NCBI GenBank assembly: GCA_963828405.1
Contig: CAWHEG010000031.1
Location: 2,666,001-2,730,000 of the forward strand
Reading direction: 5' to 3'
DNA from: JANMJD01 sp963828405
Lineage (GTDB): Bacteria; Actinomycetota; Acidimicrobiia; Acidimicrobiales; Ilumatobacteraceae
Length of the DNA: 64,000 nt
Made by a program: the position numbers and the translations under genes. Below are positions 7,465-16,164 of this stretch, one piece after another (within the stretch, counting starts at the first letter, position 1; the number at the start of each line of letters is the position of its first letter). The notes under the pieces are model-generated. The model made no database searches, was not told where the DNA came from, and saw only the letters and a program-made list of their open reading frames with translations.

Positions 7465-9909
7465 CTACGCACGCATGCGCAAGCCTTCGGGGTCGAGCAC
7501 GGGTTCGAACTGCAGGTGGGCCGGGCGGCGGCGACCGATGATCTCGATCTCGAAGCCGTCCGCGCCGTCGACGGCGAACTCGGCCGGGATGTAGCCCCAG
7601 GCCAGCGACACACCCGAGTAGTGGGCGTAGCCGCCCGAGGTGACCCATCCCACCACGCCACCGTCGTGCCACACCGGCTCGTCGCCGATCACGTCGGCCG
7701 GCGCTGCGGAGTCGACGTCGACGCGGAACATGACCAGCTTGCGCTTCGGACCGCCGCCGGCGATCTCGGCCTCGACGGCGGAGCGGCCGATGAAGTCGTG
7801 GTCGAACTTGATGGAGCGGTCCATCCCGGCCTCGAGCGGGGTGTAGATCGGGCGGTACTCGCGGAACCACGTGCCGAAGTTCTTCTCCAGCCGCATCGTG
7901 ATCAGGGCGCGGAACCCGAACAGGGCCATGCCATGGGGCTTGCCGGCCTCCCAGATCAGGTCGAAGAGGTAGCGCTGGTACTCGGGCGCGCACCAGATCT
8001 CGTAGCCCAGATCGCCGGTGTAGGTCATCCGCGAGAGCCACACCGGGGCCATGCCGATGTCGACCCTGCGGAAGGCCATGAAGGGGAAGTCGTCGGTGGC
8101 CAGCGAGGTGCGCGTGAGCGGCTGGAGCACCTCACGGGCGAGCGGGCCTGCCAAGGTCAGACCGACCATCGACAGGGCGAGCACCTCGAAGCGGATCGGC
8201 GAGCCCTCGGGCAGATGGGCGAGGAACCAGCGGGGATGGTGCACCTCTGCGGCCTGCGAGCCGAACAGGAAGAACTCGTCCGGCCCGATGCGTGACACCG
8301 AGAACTCGCCTTCGATGCGGCCCTGCGGGTTGAGCATCGCGGTCAGCACGGTCCGCCCGATGCGCGGCAGGCGGTTGGTGAACAGGCCCTGCAGCCAGTC
8401 GGCCGCACCCGGCCCCGAAACCTTGTACTTGGCGAAGTTCGAGGCCTCGGAGAAACCGACTCGCTCGCGCACGGCGCGGGACTCCTCGGCCACGACGGGG
8501 AAGGCGTTCGAGCGGTGGAACGTCACGTCCTCGACGGGCGGCTCACCGGGCTTCTGGAACCACAGCGGATGCTCCAGGCCGAAGCCGGCGCCCCACACGG
8601 CGTTGTGGGCGGTGAGGCGATCGTAGATCGGCGTGGTGTGCAACGGCCGGCCGGCGGCGAGCTCCTCGTTGGGGAAGGTGATCCGGAAGCGCCGGGAGTA
8701 GTTCTCGCGCACCTTGGCGTTCGTGTAGGCCAGCGTGGCGTAGTCGCCGTAGCGGGCCACGTCCATCGCCCAGATGTCGGCCCCGGGGTCGCCGTCCACC
8801 ATCCAGTTGGCCAGCGACAGCCCGACGCCACCCCCCTGGGAGAGCCCGGCCATCACCGCGCACGCCGACCACATGCCGCGCATCCCCTTGATCGGCCCGA
8901 CCAGCGGGTTGCCGTCGGGCGAGAAGGTGAACGGCCCGTTGACGAACTTCTGGATCCCGGCGCGGCCGACGGCCGGGAAGTGGGCGAAGCCCCGCTCGAG
9001 CTCGGGGGCGATCCGGTCGAGGTCGTGATCGAGCAGCTGGAAGACGAAGTCCCACGGCGTCTCGGTCGGCGACCACGGCCGGTTGTCCTGTTCGTAGGTG
9101 CCGAGGAGGATCGACTGGCCCTCCTGGCGGGCGTAGATCTCCCCGCCGAAGTCGATCATGTGCGGCAGTTCGCGCCCGGTCCGCTGGTTGTACTCGATCA
9201 CCTCGGGCATCGGTTCGGTGAGCAGGTAGTGGTGCTCCATCGCCAGCACGGGCAGCTCGAGGCCGGCCATCCGGCCCACCTCGCGGGCCCACAGGCCGCC
9301 GCAGTTGACGACGTGCTCGGCGTGGATCGTGTGGTCCCGGTCGGTGATCACGTCCCACGTGCCATCGGGGCGCTGGGAGAGCCCGGTCACCCAGGTGTCG
9401 AGGTACACCTCGGCTCCGCGGTTGCGGGCGCAGATCGCATAGGCGTGGGTGACGCCGTACGGGTCGACCGAGCCCTCGTCCTCGTCGTAGAGGGCGCCGA
9501 CGAAGTACTTCTCCTCGAGCAGCGGGTTGAGCTCCTTGGCCTCCTTCATCGAGACGATCTCCATGTGCATGCCCAGGTAGCGCCCCCGCGCCTGGGCCAT
9601 GCGCAGCCAGTCGAGCCGCTCCGGAGTGTCGGCGAGCTGCAGTCCGCCGGGAAGGTGGATCGAGCAGTTCTGGCCCGACTCGGCCTCGATCTCGCGGTAG
9701 AGGTTGACGGTGTACTGCTGCAGGCGGGCCACGTTCGGATCGCCGTTGAGCGTGTGCATGCCGCCTGCGGCGTGCCAGGTGGAGCCTGCCGTGAGCTGTT
9801 TGCGTTCGAGCAGGACGACGTCGGTCCAGCCGGCCTTGGTGAGGTGGTAGAGCACGCTTGCCCCGACCACTCCGCCGCCGACGACCACGACCTGCGCTTG
9901 CGATTTCAC
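7465..9909 (-). CDS. Dimethylglycine/sarcosine dehydrogenase-type flavoprotein (DAO-GcvT fusion)
   Basis: Two-part enzyme that oxidises an N-methylated glycine and transfers the methyl carbon to tetrahydrofolate. Residues about 8-400 are a DAO-type FAD domain: VVVVGGGVVGASVLYHLTKAG, then GSTWHAAGG, whose His is where the dimethylglycine dehydrogenase family attaches FAD covalently. The rest (about 430-814) is a GcvT-like folate domain with an aminomethyltransferase C-terminal barrel. At 814 residues it matches dimethylglycine dehydrogenase. GTG 9909 is preferred over TTG 9912 because GGAGG lies 6 bases before it. Substrate (dimethylglycine or sarcosine) cannot be told from sequence. Confidence 0.88.
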   Translation of the reverse strand: MKSQAQVVVVGGGVVGASVLYHLTKAGWTDVVLLERKQLTAGSTWHAAGGMHTLNGDPNVARLQQYTVNLYREIEAESGQNCSIHLPGGLQLADTPERLDWLRMAQARGRYLGMHMEIVSMKEAKELNPLLEEKYFVGALYDEDEGSVDPYGVTHAYAICARNRGAEVYLDTWVTGLSQRPDGTWDVITDRDHTIHAEHVVNCGGLWAREVGRMAGLELPVLAMEHHYLLTEPMPEVIEYNQRTGRELPHMIDFGGEIYARQEGQSILLGTYEQDNRPWSPTETPWDFVFQLLDHDLDRIAPELERGFAHFPAVGRAGIQKFVNGPFTFSPDGNPLVGPIKGMRGMWSACAVMAGLSQGGGVGLSLANWMVDGDPGADIWAMDVARYGDYATLAYTNAKVRENYSRRFRITFPNEELAAGRPLHTTPIYDRLTAHNAVWGAGFGLEHPLWFQKPGEPPVEDVTFHRSNAFPVVAEESRAVRERVGFSEASNFAKYKVSGPGAADWLQGLFTNRLPRIGRTVLTAMLNPQGRIEGEFSVSRIGPDEFFLFGSQAAEVHHPRWFLAHLPEGSPIRFEVLALSMVGLTLAGPLAREVLQPLTRTSLATDDFPFMAFRRVDIGMAPVWLSRMTYTGDLGYEIWCAPEYQRYLFDLIWEAGKPHGMALFGFRALITMRLEKNFGTWFREYRPIYTPLEAGMDRSIKFDHDFIGRSAVEAEIAGGGPKRKLVMFRVDVDSAAPADVIGDEPVWHDGGVVGWVTSGGYAHYSGVSLAWGYIPAEFAVDGADGFEIEIIGRRRPAHLQFEPVLDPEGLRMRA

Positions 9910-10204
9910 CAACGACCTCCGGGCTCGGGAGCGGCCAGACTAATCTGCAGTTTCCGGAACACCCGTACCGCGAACTGGACGTCGACGGGTGCGCGCCGAG
10001 CCGCCGCACAGGAGGGGCGCCCGGCACGTCGAACTTCGGAGCCGCAGCCCGCCCTGGGCGCCACCGACCTCCGACGTTCCACCTCGATGCGCTGACAGGT
10101 CGTCGACAGGTTCGTGTCCGCTCCGCGTCAGCAGGCTTCCCGACGATGTCCGCAGCGCGGGCCGACTCCCCGGTCCGTGCAGCGGAAGATCCGGAGGAAG
10201 TGTC

Positions 10205-11062
10205 ATGGTCCGACACGCTCTTGGACGCACCCGGGTCGCGGTCCGGGTAACCGGTGTGACGCTGTTGGTCGCCGTGCTGGCGAGCATGTCATCTCCGCCG
10301 GCGCCGGCGGCCGCGGCGAAGCCCGTCGTGGTCGTCTACGGCGACTCCTTGTCCGTCGAGGCCCGCGAGTACCTCGGTTGGTACCTCGGGGACCGGTTCA
10401 CGCCGGTCATCGTCGCCGTGTCCGGCACGTCGCCGTGTGACCACATCGACAACATGGGAGAGCGGGTGCGGCGGGGCGAGCGACCGGCGATGGTCGTGCT
10501 TGCCTTCGTCGGCAATGGGAACACGGCGTCGCCGTGCATCAAGGAGGAGCCCCGCTTCTCGCTGCCGATCGCCGAGGTGTACACCGTCGATCTGGCCACC
10601 GCGGCAGGGCTGTGGGGACGCGCCGGCGTGCCGGTCGCGCTCGTCGCCGGGCCGCCTGTGGTTCCGCTCGCCTGGAACGATGAATGGGTCGAACGCGCCG
10701 AGGCGGTACGGGCCGCCGTCGGCGCCACCGCCCGGTCCACGGGGGCCCGGCTGATCGATGTCGCCCCTGTCTTCACGGAGATGGGCCGGCCGGTGATGCG
10801 GGCGACCTGCCGGGCGTGGGATCTCTGTTCAGGCACGGTAGTCATTCGCAGCGCGGACGGCCTGCACTTCTGCCCGACCGGCAGCTCCGCCGATCCGCGG
10901 TACGCCGGCGATGTGCTCAAGCTCCTCTCGTCCTCGCTGTGCCTGTCGGCGGCGAAGGACCGCCCGATCTACAGCGCCGGCGCCCACCGCTACGGTCGGG
11001 AGATCGCCGTGCAGGTCAAGGCCGCACTTGCCGCCGGCCCCGGGGCTCGTCGGAGCGCCTGA
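10205..11062 (+). CDS. Secreted SGNH/GDSL-type hydrolase
   Basis: Exported protein of 285 residues with a signal peptide (basic start MVRHALGRTRVAVR, hydrophobic core, Ala-rich cleavage region ending AAAA). The mature part opens VVVVYGDSLSVEA, the GDS nucleophile block of SGNH hydrolases. The C-terminal block DGLHFCP supplies the DxxH pair. The middle NGNTASPC holds the Asn position. Such proteins act as esterases or acetyl-hydrolases at the cell surface. ATG 10205 has GGAGGAAGT just upstream. Substrate unknown. Confidence 0.8.
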   Translation: MVRHALGRTRVAVRVTGVTLLVAVLASMSSPPAPAAAAKPVVVVYGDSLSVEAREYLGWYLGDRFTPVIVAVSGTSPCDHIDNMGERVRRGERPAMVVLAFVGNGNTASPCIKEEPRFSLPIAEVYTVDLATAAGLWGRAGVPVALVAGPPVVPLAWNDEWVERAEAVRAAVGATARSTGARLIDVAPVFTEMGRPVMRATCRAWDLCSGTVVIRSADGLHFCPTGSSADPRYAGDVLKLLSSSLCLSAAKDRPIYSAGAHRYGREIAVQVKAALAAGPGARRSA

Positions 11063-11152
11063 CCCGACGTCCGCCATTCGCCGGGGCCCCGTCGCCCGGG
11101 TCATACTCGTGCGTGGCATGACGACCATGCAGGATGCTTCCGAGGAGCTGGG

Positions 11153-11923
11153 ATGACCACAGGAGCCGCACCGATCTCGGTTCAGCTGTACTCGTTGCGC
11201 GAGCAGGCCGCCACCGACTTCGCCGGGGTGTTGCGCAGGCTGGGCGAGATCGGCTTCGTCGGCGTCGAACTCGCCGGGTTCCACGGGATGTCGACGGGCG
11301 AGTTCAACGCGGTGATCGCCGATGCCGGCCTCGTCGTCTCGAGCGCCCACTTCGGCGATGTCTCGCCGGATGCGCTCGGTGCCGCCCTCGACGACATCCA
11401 GGCCGTCGGCTGCGACACCGCGGTGCTCGCCTATCTCCCGTCGGCGAACTTCGCCGATGCCGAGGCGATCGCCCGGAGTGCCGAGGCGCTCAACGCCGCG
11501 GCCGAGATCGCCCACGGGCGGGGGGTGGCCCTCGGCTACCACAACCACTGGTGGGAGTTCGAGACCTCGATCGACGGCCGATCGGCTTGGGACGTGTTCG
11601 TCGAGCGGCTCGCCGACGACGTGTTCGTCGAGCTCGACATGTACTGGGCCACCGTCGGCGGTGCCGATCCGCGCCGGGTCGTCGCCGATCTGGGCGAGCG
11701 GGTCCGGTTGGTCCACGTCAAGGATGGCCCGGCGGACGACCCGGAGGCGTCGATGGTCGCCGTCGGCTCGGGCAGCCTCGATGTTGCCGGCGTGTTGAGG
11801 GCGGCACGGGGGGTGCGATGGCACGTCGTCGAACTCGACCGCTGTGCGACCGACATGTTCGAGGCCGTCGCCGACAGCTACGCCTTCCTGGTCGGCCAGG
11901 GCCTGTCGAGGGGCCGACGGTGA
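11153..11923 (+). CDS. Sugar phosphate isomerase/epimerase (xylose isomerase-like TIM barrel)
   Basis: AP-endonuclease-2-type TIM barrel of 256 residues. Visible barrel motifs are ISVQLYSLREQAATDF at the start, GYHNHWWEFE at about residue 128, VFVELDMYWAT and RLVHVKDGP, which carry the His, Glu and Asp metal ligands. Family members isomerise or epimerise sugars and inositols, or dehydrate keto-inositols. Its stop overlaps the start of the next gene (TGATG), so it is co-translated with a Gfo/Idh/MocA oxidoreductase. This is typical of oxidative sugar or inositol catabolism. Exact substrate unknown. Confidence 0.85.
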   Translation: MTTGAAPISVQLYSLREQAATDFAGVLRRLGEIGFVGVELAGFHGMSTGEFNAVIADAGLVVSSAHFGDVSPDALGAALDDIQAVGCDTAVLAYLPSANFADAEAIARSAEALNAAAEIAHGRGVALGYHNHWWEFETSIDGRSAWDVFVERLADDVFVELDMYWATVGGADPRRVVADLGERVRLVHVKDGPADDPEASMVAVGSGSLDVAGVLRAARGVRWHVVELDRCATDMFEAVADSYAFLVGQGLSRGRR

Positions 11924-13017
11924 TGAGCCGCATCGGGATCATCGGCTGCGGGAACATCGCCCCCGTCTACGTCCAGACGCTGAAGGAGCTGGCCTGGATC
12001 GAGATCGCCGCCTTCGTCGACGGGGTTCCCGGGCGGGCCGCGGATTTCGCCGAGCGCCACGGGGGGCGGGCGATGGGCTTCGACGAGCTGCTTGGCGACG
12101 ACTCGATCGACGCCGTGGTCAACCTCACCCCCGCCCACGCCCACGGCACCGTCTCGCAACAGGCGCTGGAGGCCGGCAAGCCCGTGTACAGCGAAAAGCC
12201 GCTCGGCATCGACTTCGACGAGGGGCGGGCGCTCGTCGAGCTCGCCGAGGACCGGGGGCTCCGCCTCGGCTGCGCGCCTGACACGTTCCTGGGCGCCGGG
12301 CTCCAGGCGGCCCGGGCTGCCATCGACCGGGGTGCCATCGGTGAGCCGCTGGCCGCCAACGCCCTCTTCCTCGGGTTCGGCCCGGAGTGGTGGCATCCCA
12401 ACCCCGAGATCTTCTACGGCCCGGGCGCCGGGCCGCTGTTCGACATGGGCCCGTACTACCTGACGGCGCTGACCGCCCTGCTCGGGCCGGCAGTGTCGAT
12501 CTCGGGATCGGCGAGGATCGGCATCGCCGAGCGGGTGATGCACGGCAAGGGCCGGGTCGGCGACGTGGTCACGGCCACCGTCCCCACCCACGTGTCGGCG
12601 CTCGTCGATTTCGCCTCGGGCGCCACGGCGACGATGGTCACCAGCTTCGACGTCAAGGCCAGCCGCGTGCCGAAGTTCGAGATCTACGGCAGCGAGGCGA
12701 CGCTGTCCGTCTCCGATCCGAGCATGTTCGGCGGCCCGGTGCAGGTCCGCGGGATCCTCGCCGGTGAATGGCGCGACATCGCCCTGCCGACCATCAACAT
12801 CCCGCAGCAGCGGGGGATCGGTGTCGCCGACATGCTCTCGGCCACTGTCGCCGGCCGGCCGCACCGGGCGTCGGGTGCGCTGGCCCTCCATGTGCTGGAA
12901 CTGATGACGGCCGCCGTGCGGTCGGCCGACGAGGGCCGCCGCGTCGAGCTGACCACCACCTGCGAGCGTCCGGCCCCGATGCGGTTCGGTCTCGCCGCCA
13001 ACTCCTTCGACGACTGA
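11923..13017 (+). CDS. Gfo/Idh/MocA-family oxidoreductase
   Basis: NAD(P)-dependent sugar or inositol dehydrogenase, 364 residues. The N-terminus RIGIIGCGNIAPVY is the Rossmann GxGxxA-like motif. The catalytic-site EKP motif reads YSEKPLGIDFDEGR near residue 90. A C-terminal beta-sheet domain contains DMGPYYLTAL, where the family's DxGxH-type residues sit; here H is replaced by Y. It starts by a TGATG overlap with the upstream isomerase, and a second oxidoreductase follows 20 bases later. The trio probably acts on one sugar pathway. Confidence 0.88.
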   Translation: MSRIGIIGCGNIAPVYVQTLKELAWIEIAAFVDGVPGRAADFAERHGGRAMGFDELLGDDSIDAVVNLTPAHAHGTVSQQALEAGKPVYSEKPLGIDFDEGRALVELAEDRGLRLGCAPDTFLGAGLQAARAAIDRGAIGEPLAANALFLGFGPEWWHPNPEIFYGPGAGPLFDMGPYYLTALTALLGPAVSISGSARIGIAERVMHGKGRVGDVVTATVPTHVSALVDFASGATATMVTSFDVKASRVPKFEIYGSEATLSVSDPSMFGGPVQVRGILAGEWRDIALPTINIPQQRGIGVADMLSATVAGRPHRASGALALHVLELMTAAVRSADEGRRVELTTTCERPAPMRFGLAANSFDD

Positions 13018-13037
13018 CCCGATCCGGGGAGGATCGC

Positions 13038-14279
13038 ATGGACACCCTTCGTTACGGCCTCGTCGGTGGTGGGTTCATCACGCAGTTCCATCTCCGCGCC
13101 CTGGAACAGGTGCGCGGCGTCGACGTCGCCGGTCTCACGTCGCGCACCCCGCCGCACGAACTCGCCGCGAGCGCCCGGGCCCGGGGGCTGGGTGAGGCGA
13201 CGGTCTACGCCGACGTCGGCGAGATGGCCCACCACGTCGACGTGATCGCGCTCTACAACCCCAACTTCGCCAGGCTCGAGACGATGGAGCAGATCGCCGC
13301 CGCCGTCGCCGACGGAGCCAGGCTGCGCGGTCTGATCTGTGAGAAGCCACTGGGCCGCAATCTCGCCGAGGCCCGCCGGGTGGCGGAGCTGGCGGCCGGG
13401 ATCGGCGTGCCGACGGCGTACTTCGAGAACCAGATCCACATGAAGATGCTGCAGCAGGCGAGAGCCCAGCTGGCCGGGGTCGAGTCGGCGATGGGACCGC
13501 TGACGCTCGCCCGCTCGGGCGAGGAGCACGCCGGACCGCACAACGCCTGGTTCTGGGATCCCGTGCAGCAGGGCGGCGGGGTGCTGTCGGACATGGGCTG
13601 CCACTGCCTGGCGGTCGGCTGGTACCTGCTCACACCCAGCGGCAAGCCGCCGCGCCATCTCGTCGCCCGGTCGGTCTCCGCCGACGTCGCCCTGCTCAAA
13701 TGGGGCCAACCGCGCTGGCAGGCCGAGCTGCGCGAGCGGTTCGGTGTCGACTACGCGGCGACTCCCGCCGAGGACTTCGCCACCGGCACCGTCACCTATG
13801 CCGATCCCGAGACCGGGCAGCGTTCGAAGGCCCAGTTCACGGTTTCGTGGATGTACGACAAGCAGGGTCTGCGCCTGCTCGTCGATGGCATCGGACCGGG
13901 TTACGCGCTCGAGGCGAACAGCCTGCGCTCGCCGCTCGAGGTGTTCATCGGCGACGCCGCGGCCGACGGGGTGGCCGACTCGGAGCTGGCCCTCGAGAAG
14001 GCCACGGCCTCGCGCGGCCTGTTGGCGATCCAGCCCAACGAGGCCGACCTGTACGGATACACCGACGAGAACCTCGATGCGGCCGCGGCCTTTCGCGAGG
14101 GGCGCAGCGGGCTGCTCGATTTCGACTACGGCGTCGAGATCGTGCGGCTGACGATGGCCGCCTATCTGTCGGCGGAGGAGGGTCGGGTCGTCGATCTCAC
14201 CGACCCGGCAACGCTGGCCCGTCTCGAGGGCTACGTGCCGGCCATCCAGCGCGGCGAAGGCGCCGCCCAACTGCGGTAG
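13038..14279 (+). CDS. Gfo/Idh/MocA-family oxidoreductase
   Basis: 413-residue NAD(P)-dependent dehydrogenase. The N-terminus RYGLVGGGFITQFHLRAL is the cofactor motif and LICEKPLGRNLAEARR is the EKP motif. VLSDMGCHCLAVGWYLL contains the DxGxH active-site sequence. ATG 13038 follows a clear GGGGAGGA ribosome site. It is longer than its neighbours through an insertion around residues 215-270. It ends two bases before the stop of a convergent gene. Confidence 0.88.
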   Translation: MDTLRYGLVGGGFITQFHLRALEQVRGVDVAGLTSRTPPHELAASARARGLGEATVYADVGEMAHHVDVIALYNPNFARLETMEQIAAAVADGARLRGLICEKPLGRNLAEARRVAELAAGIGVPTAYFENQIHMKMLQQARAQLAGVESAMGPLTLARSGEEHAGPHNAWFWDPVQQGGGVLSDMGCHCLAVGWYLLTPSGKPPRHLVARSVSADVALLKWGQPRWQAELRERFGVDYAATPAEDFATGTVTYADPETGQRSKAQFTVSWMYDKQGLRLLVDGIGPGYALEANSLRSPLEVFIGDAAADGVADSELALEKATASRGLLAIQPNEADLYGYTDENLDAAAAFREGRSGLLDFDYGVEIVRLTMAAYLSAEEGRVVDLTDPATLARLEGYVPAIQRGEGAAQLR

Positions 14280-14280
14280 T

Positions 14281-15297
14281 TCACGCGGGAAACGTCACCG
14301 GGATCCCCGTCGCCGCGCTCTCGTAGGCGGCGAGCACCAGCCGCACCGCCTCGAGGCCGTCGGCGCCCGTGCACACCACATCGGCCTTCCCGGCGATCGC
14401 GGCCAGGAAGTTGGCGATGTGCTGCGCATGCGCCCCCAGCCCGTGGAGCTCGAAGCGCGCCGTGTCGGTGACCGCCCACGAACCCGTCGTGCCGCTGCGG
14501 AAGCGGTGGAGCAGCACGTCGGCGCCGAGGTGGCTGTCCACCTCGATCGACCCGTCCGTGCCGTGGATCCAGAAGCCCTCGTGCCAGCCGGTCGCCGTCC
14601 AGGCCACCTCGACCTGACCGAGGGCGCCCGAGGCGAACCCGAGTGTCGAGATCGCCGTGTCCTCGACCTCGATCGGGAACTTCCGGGTGGCGATGCGGGC
14701 AAAGACGTCGGCCACGTCGCCGCACAGGTACCGGGCGAGGTCGAACAGGTGACAGCCGTTGTCGAGCAGGGTCCCGCCGCCCGAGTGCGCCCGAGACCCG
14801 AACACGCCGCGCACCGTCGGCGATCCGCCCCAGTCGTGGGCCTGGCGGAAGCGGGCCGCGGCGACCGCGCCGATGTCACCGCGCTCGATCATCGCCCGCG
14901 CCCGGGCGGCCGCCGACCACGAGCGCAGGTGGTGGCCGACCTGGTAGACGACGCCCTCGGCGGCGGTGACGTCGATCATCTCCTGGGCGAGGGCGAGGTC
15001 CATCGAGACGGGCTTCTCGCAGAGCACGTGCTTGCCGGCGTGGGCTGCGGCCACGGTGATCGGGTGGTGCGATGCGTTGGGCGTGCAGATCGAGACGGCG
15101 TCGATGTGGTCGTCGGCGAGCAGGTCCGCGTAGTCGACGTGGCCGGTGGCGATCCCCCACTCCTGCTGGCGCAGGGCCAGGGTGGCCGGATTGCTGTCGC
15201 ACAGGGCGACGACGTCCACCCCGGCTGCCCGGTATCCCTCGAGGTGCGTGCGGGCGATCGCACCGGTGCCGATGATCGCGATCTGCGGCGTGCTCAT
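14281..15297 (-). CDS. Gfo/Idh/MocA-family oxidoreductase
   Basis: 338-residue dehydrogenase with an N-terminal Rossmann motif (IAIIGTGAIARTHLEGY), the EKP motif (HVLCEKPVSMDLALAQ) and the active-site segment TLLDNGCHLFDLARYLCGD. Its ATG overlaps the ThuA stop (TGATG), so the two are translated together. ThuA/oxidoreductase pairs are known from trehalose and 3-keto-sugar metabolism in rhizobia, which supports a keto-sugar or disaccharide role here. Confidence 0.88.
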   Translation of the reverse strand: MSTPQIAIIGTGAIARTHLEGYRAAGVDVVALCDSNPATLALRQQEWGIATGHVDYADLLADDHIDAVSICTPNASHHPITVAAAHAGKHVLCEKPVSMDLALAQEMIDVTAAEGVVYQVGHHLRSWSAAARARAMIERGDIGAVAAARFRQAHDWGGSPTVRGVFGSRAHSGGGTLLDNGCHLFDLARYLCGDVADVFARIATRKFPIEVEDTAISTLGFASGALGQVEVAWTATGWHEGFWIHGTDGSIEVDSHLGADVLLHRFRSGTTGSWAVTDTARFELHGLGAHAQHIANFLAAIAGKADVVCTGADGLEAVRLVLAAYESAATGIPVTFPA

Positions 15298-16082
15298 CAG
15301 GCGCCGACGCTTCCGGATCCGGCCGAGGCCGCCTCGGTCGCCCGGGCCGAGGCGCCGGGGACCCACTCGAGGGCGGCGACGTTGGGAGCGTGGTCGGTGC
15401 GGATGTCGGTCGTCCGGGCGGTCCAGCGGCAGGCGTTGGCGATCACCCGCAGGATGTGCTCGTTGCGGTAGGTGGGGTACTCCTCGTGACCCGGACGCAG
15501 GTAGACGATCCGGCCGTGGCCCCGCTGCCAGGTGGCGCAGCTGCGGAACACCTCGCCGCCCTGGAACCAGCTGATCATCAACAGGTCGTCGGGGGTGGGG
15601 ATGTCGAAACGCTCGCCGTACATCTCCTCGGCGGGCAGCTCGATGTACGGCGGGATCCCGGCCATCACCGGGTGCGACGGCTCGACGACCCAGAGGCGCT
15701 CCTTCTCGTCGGCCTCACGCCACTGCAGCGAGCAGTTGGTCCCCATCAGCCGGCGGAAGATCTTGGAGTAGTGGCCGGAGTGGAGCACGATCAGACCCAT
15801 CCCGGAGAGCACCTGCTGCTGCACCTGGTCGACGATGCCGTCGTCGACCAGGTGGTGTCCCATGTGGCCCCACCAGATCAGCACATCGGTCGAGGCGATC
15901 ACCTCGGGAGTCAGGCCGTGCGACGGCTCGTCGAGCGTGGCCGTGCGGATCCGCAGATCGGGCTGGATGCCCAGCCCCTCGGCCAGCGCTCCGTGGATCC
16001 CCGTCGGATAGACGGCGGCGACCTCCGGCTCGCGCCGCTCGTGGAGGTACTCGTTCCAGACGGTGACGTTGATCGAACGCAT
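15297..16082 (-). CDS. ThuA-like trehalose-utilisation protein
   Basis: 261-residue member of the ThuA family, which has a class-I glutamine amidotransferase-like fold. Seen: [11 protein letters not shown] at the start, [34 protein letters not shown] and [15 protein letters not shown]. The GH-rich turns replace the usual catalytic Cys of the fold, as is normal in ThuA. A GAGGAA ribosome site precedes ATG 16082. It is the first gene of a two-gene unit with a Gfo/Idh/MocA dehydrogenase. Function in sugar catabolism is inferred from context. Confidence 0.85.
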   Translation of the reverse strand: MRSINVTVWNEYLHERREPEVAAVYPTGIHGALAEGLGIQPDLRIRTATLDEPSHGLTPEVIASTDVLIWWGHMGHHLVDDGIVDQVQQQVLSGMGLIVLHSGHYSKIFRRLMGTNCSLQWREADEKERLWVVEPSHPVMAGIPPYIELPAEEMYGERFDIPTPDDLLMISWFQGGEVFRSCATWQRGHGRIVYLRPGHEEYPTYRNEHILRVIANACRWTARTTDIRTDHAPNVAALEWVPGASARATEAASAGSGSVGA

Positions 16083-16164
16083 CGGTGTTCCTCATTGGTC
16101 CAGGTGTTGCGGCCGTCACCGCGGCCGCCGTCGGTGGACACCGATACTGCCACGGCTGGGGGGC

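Noticed and set aside
8515..10095. Long plus-strand frame opposite the dimethylglycine dehydrogenase-like gene
   Set aside because: Antisense shadow; no recognisable domains, and the minus strand carries the FAD and GcvT motifs.
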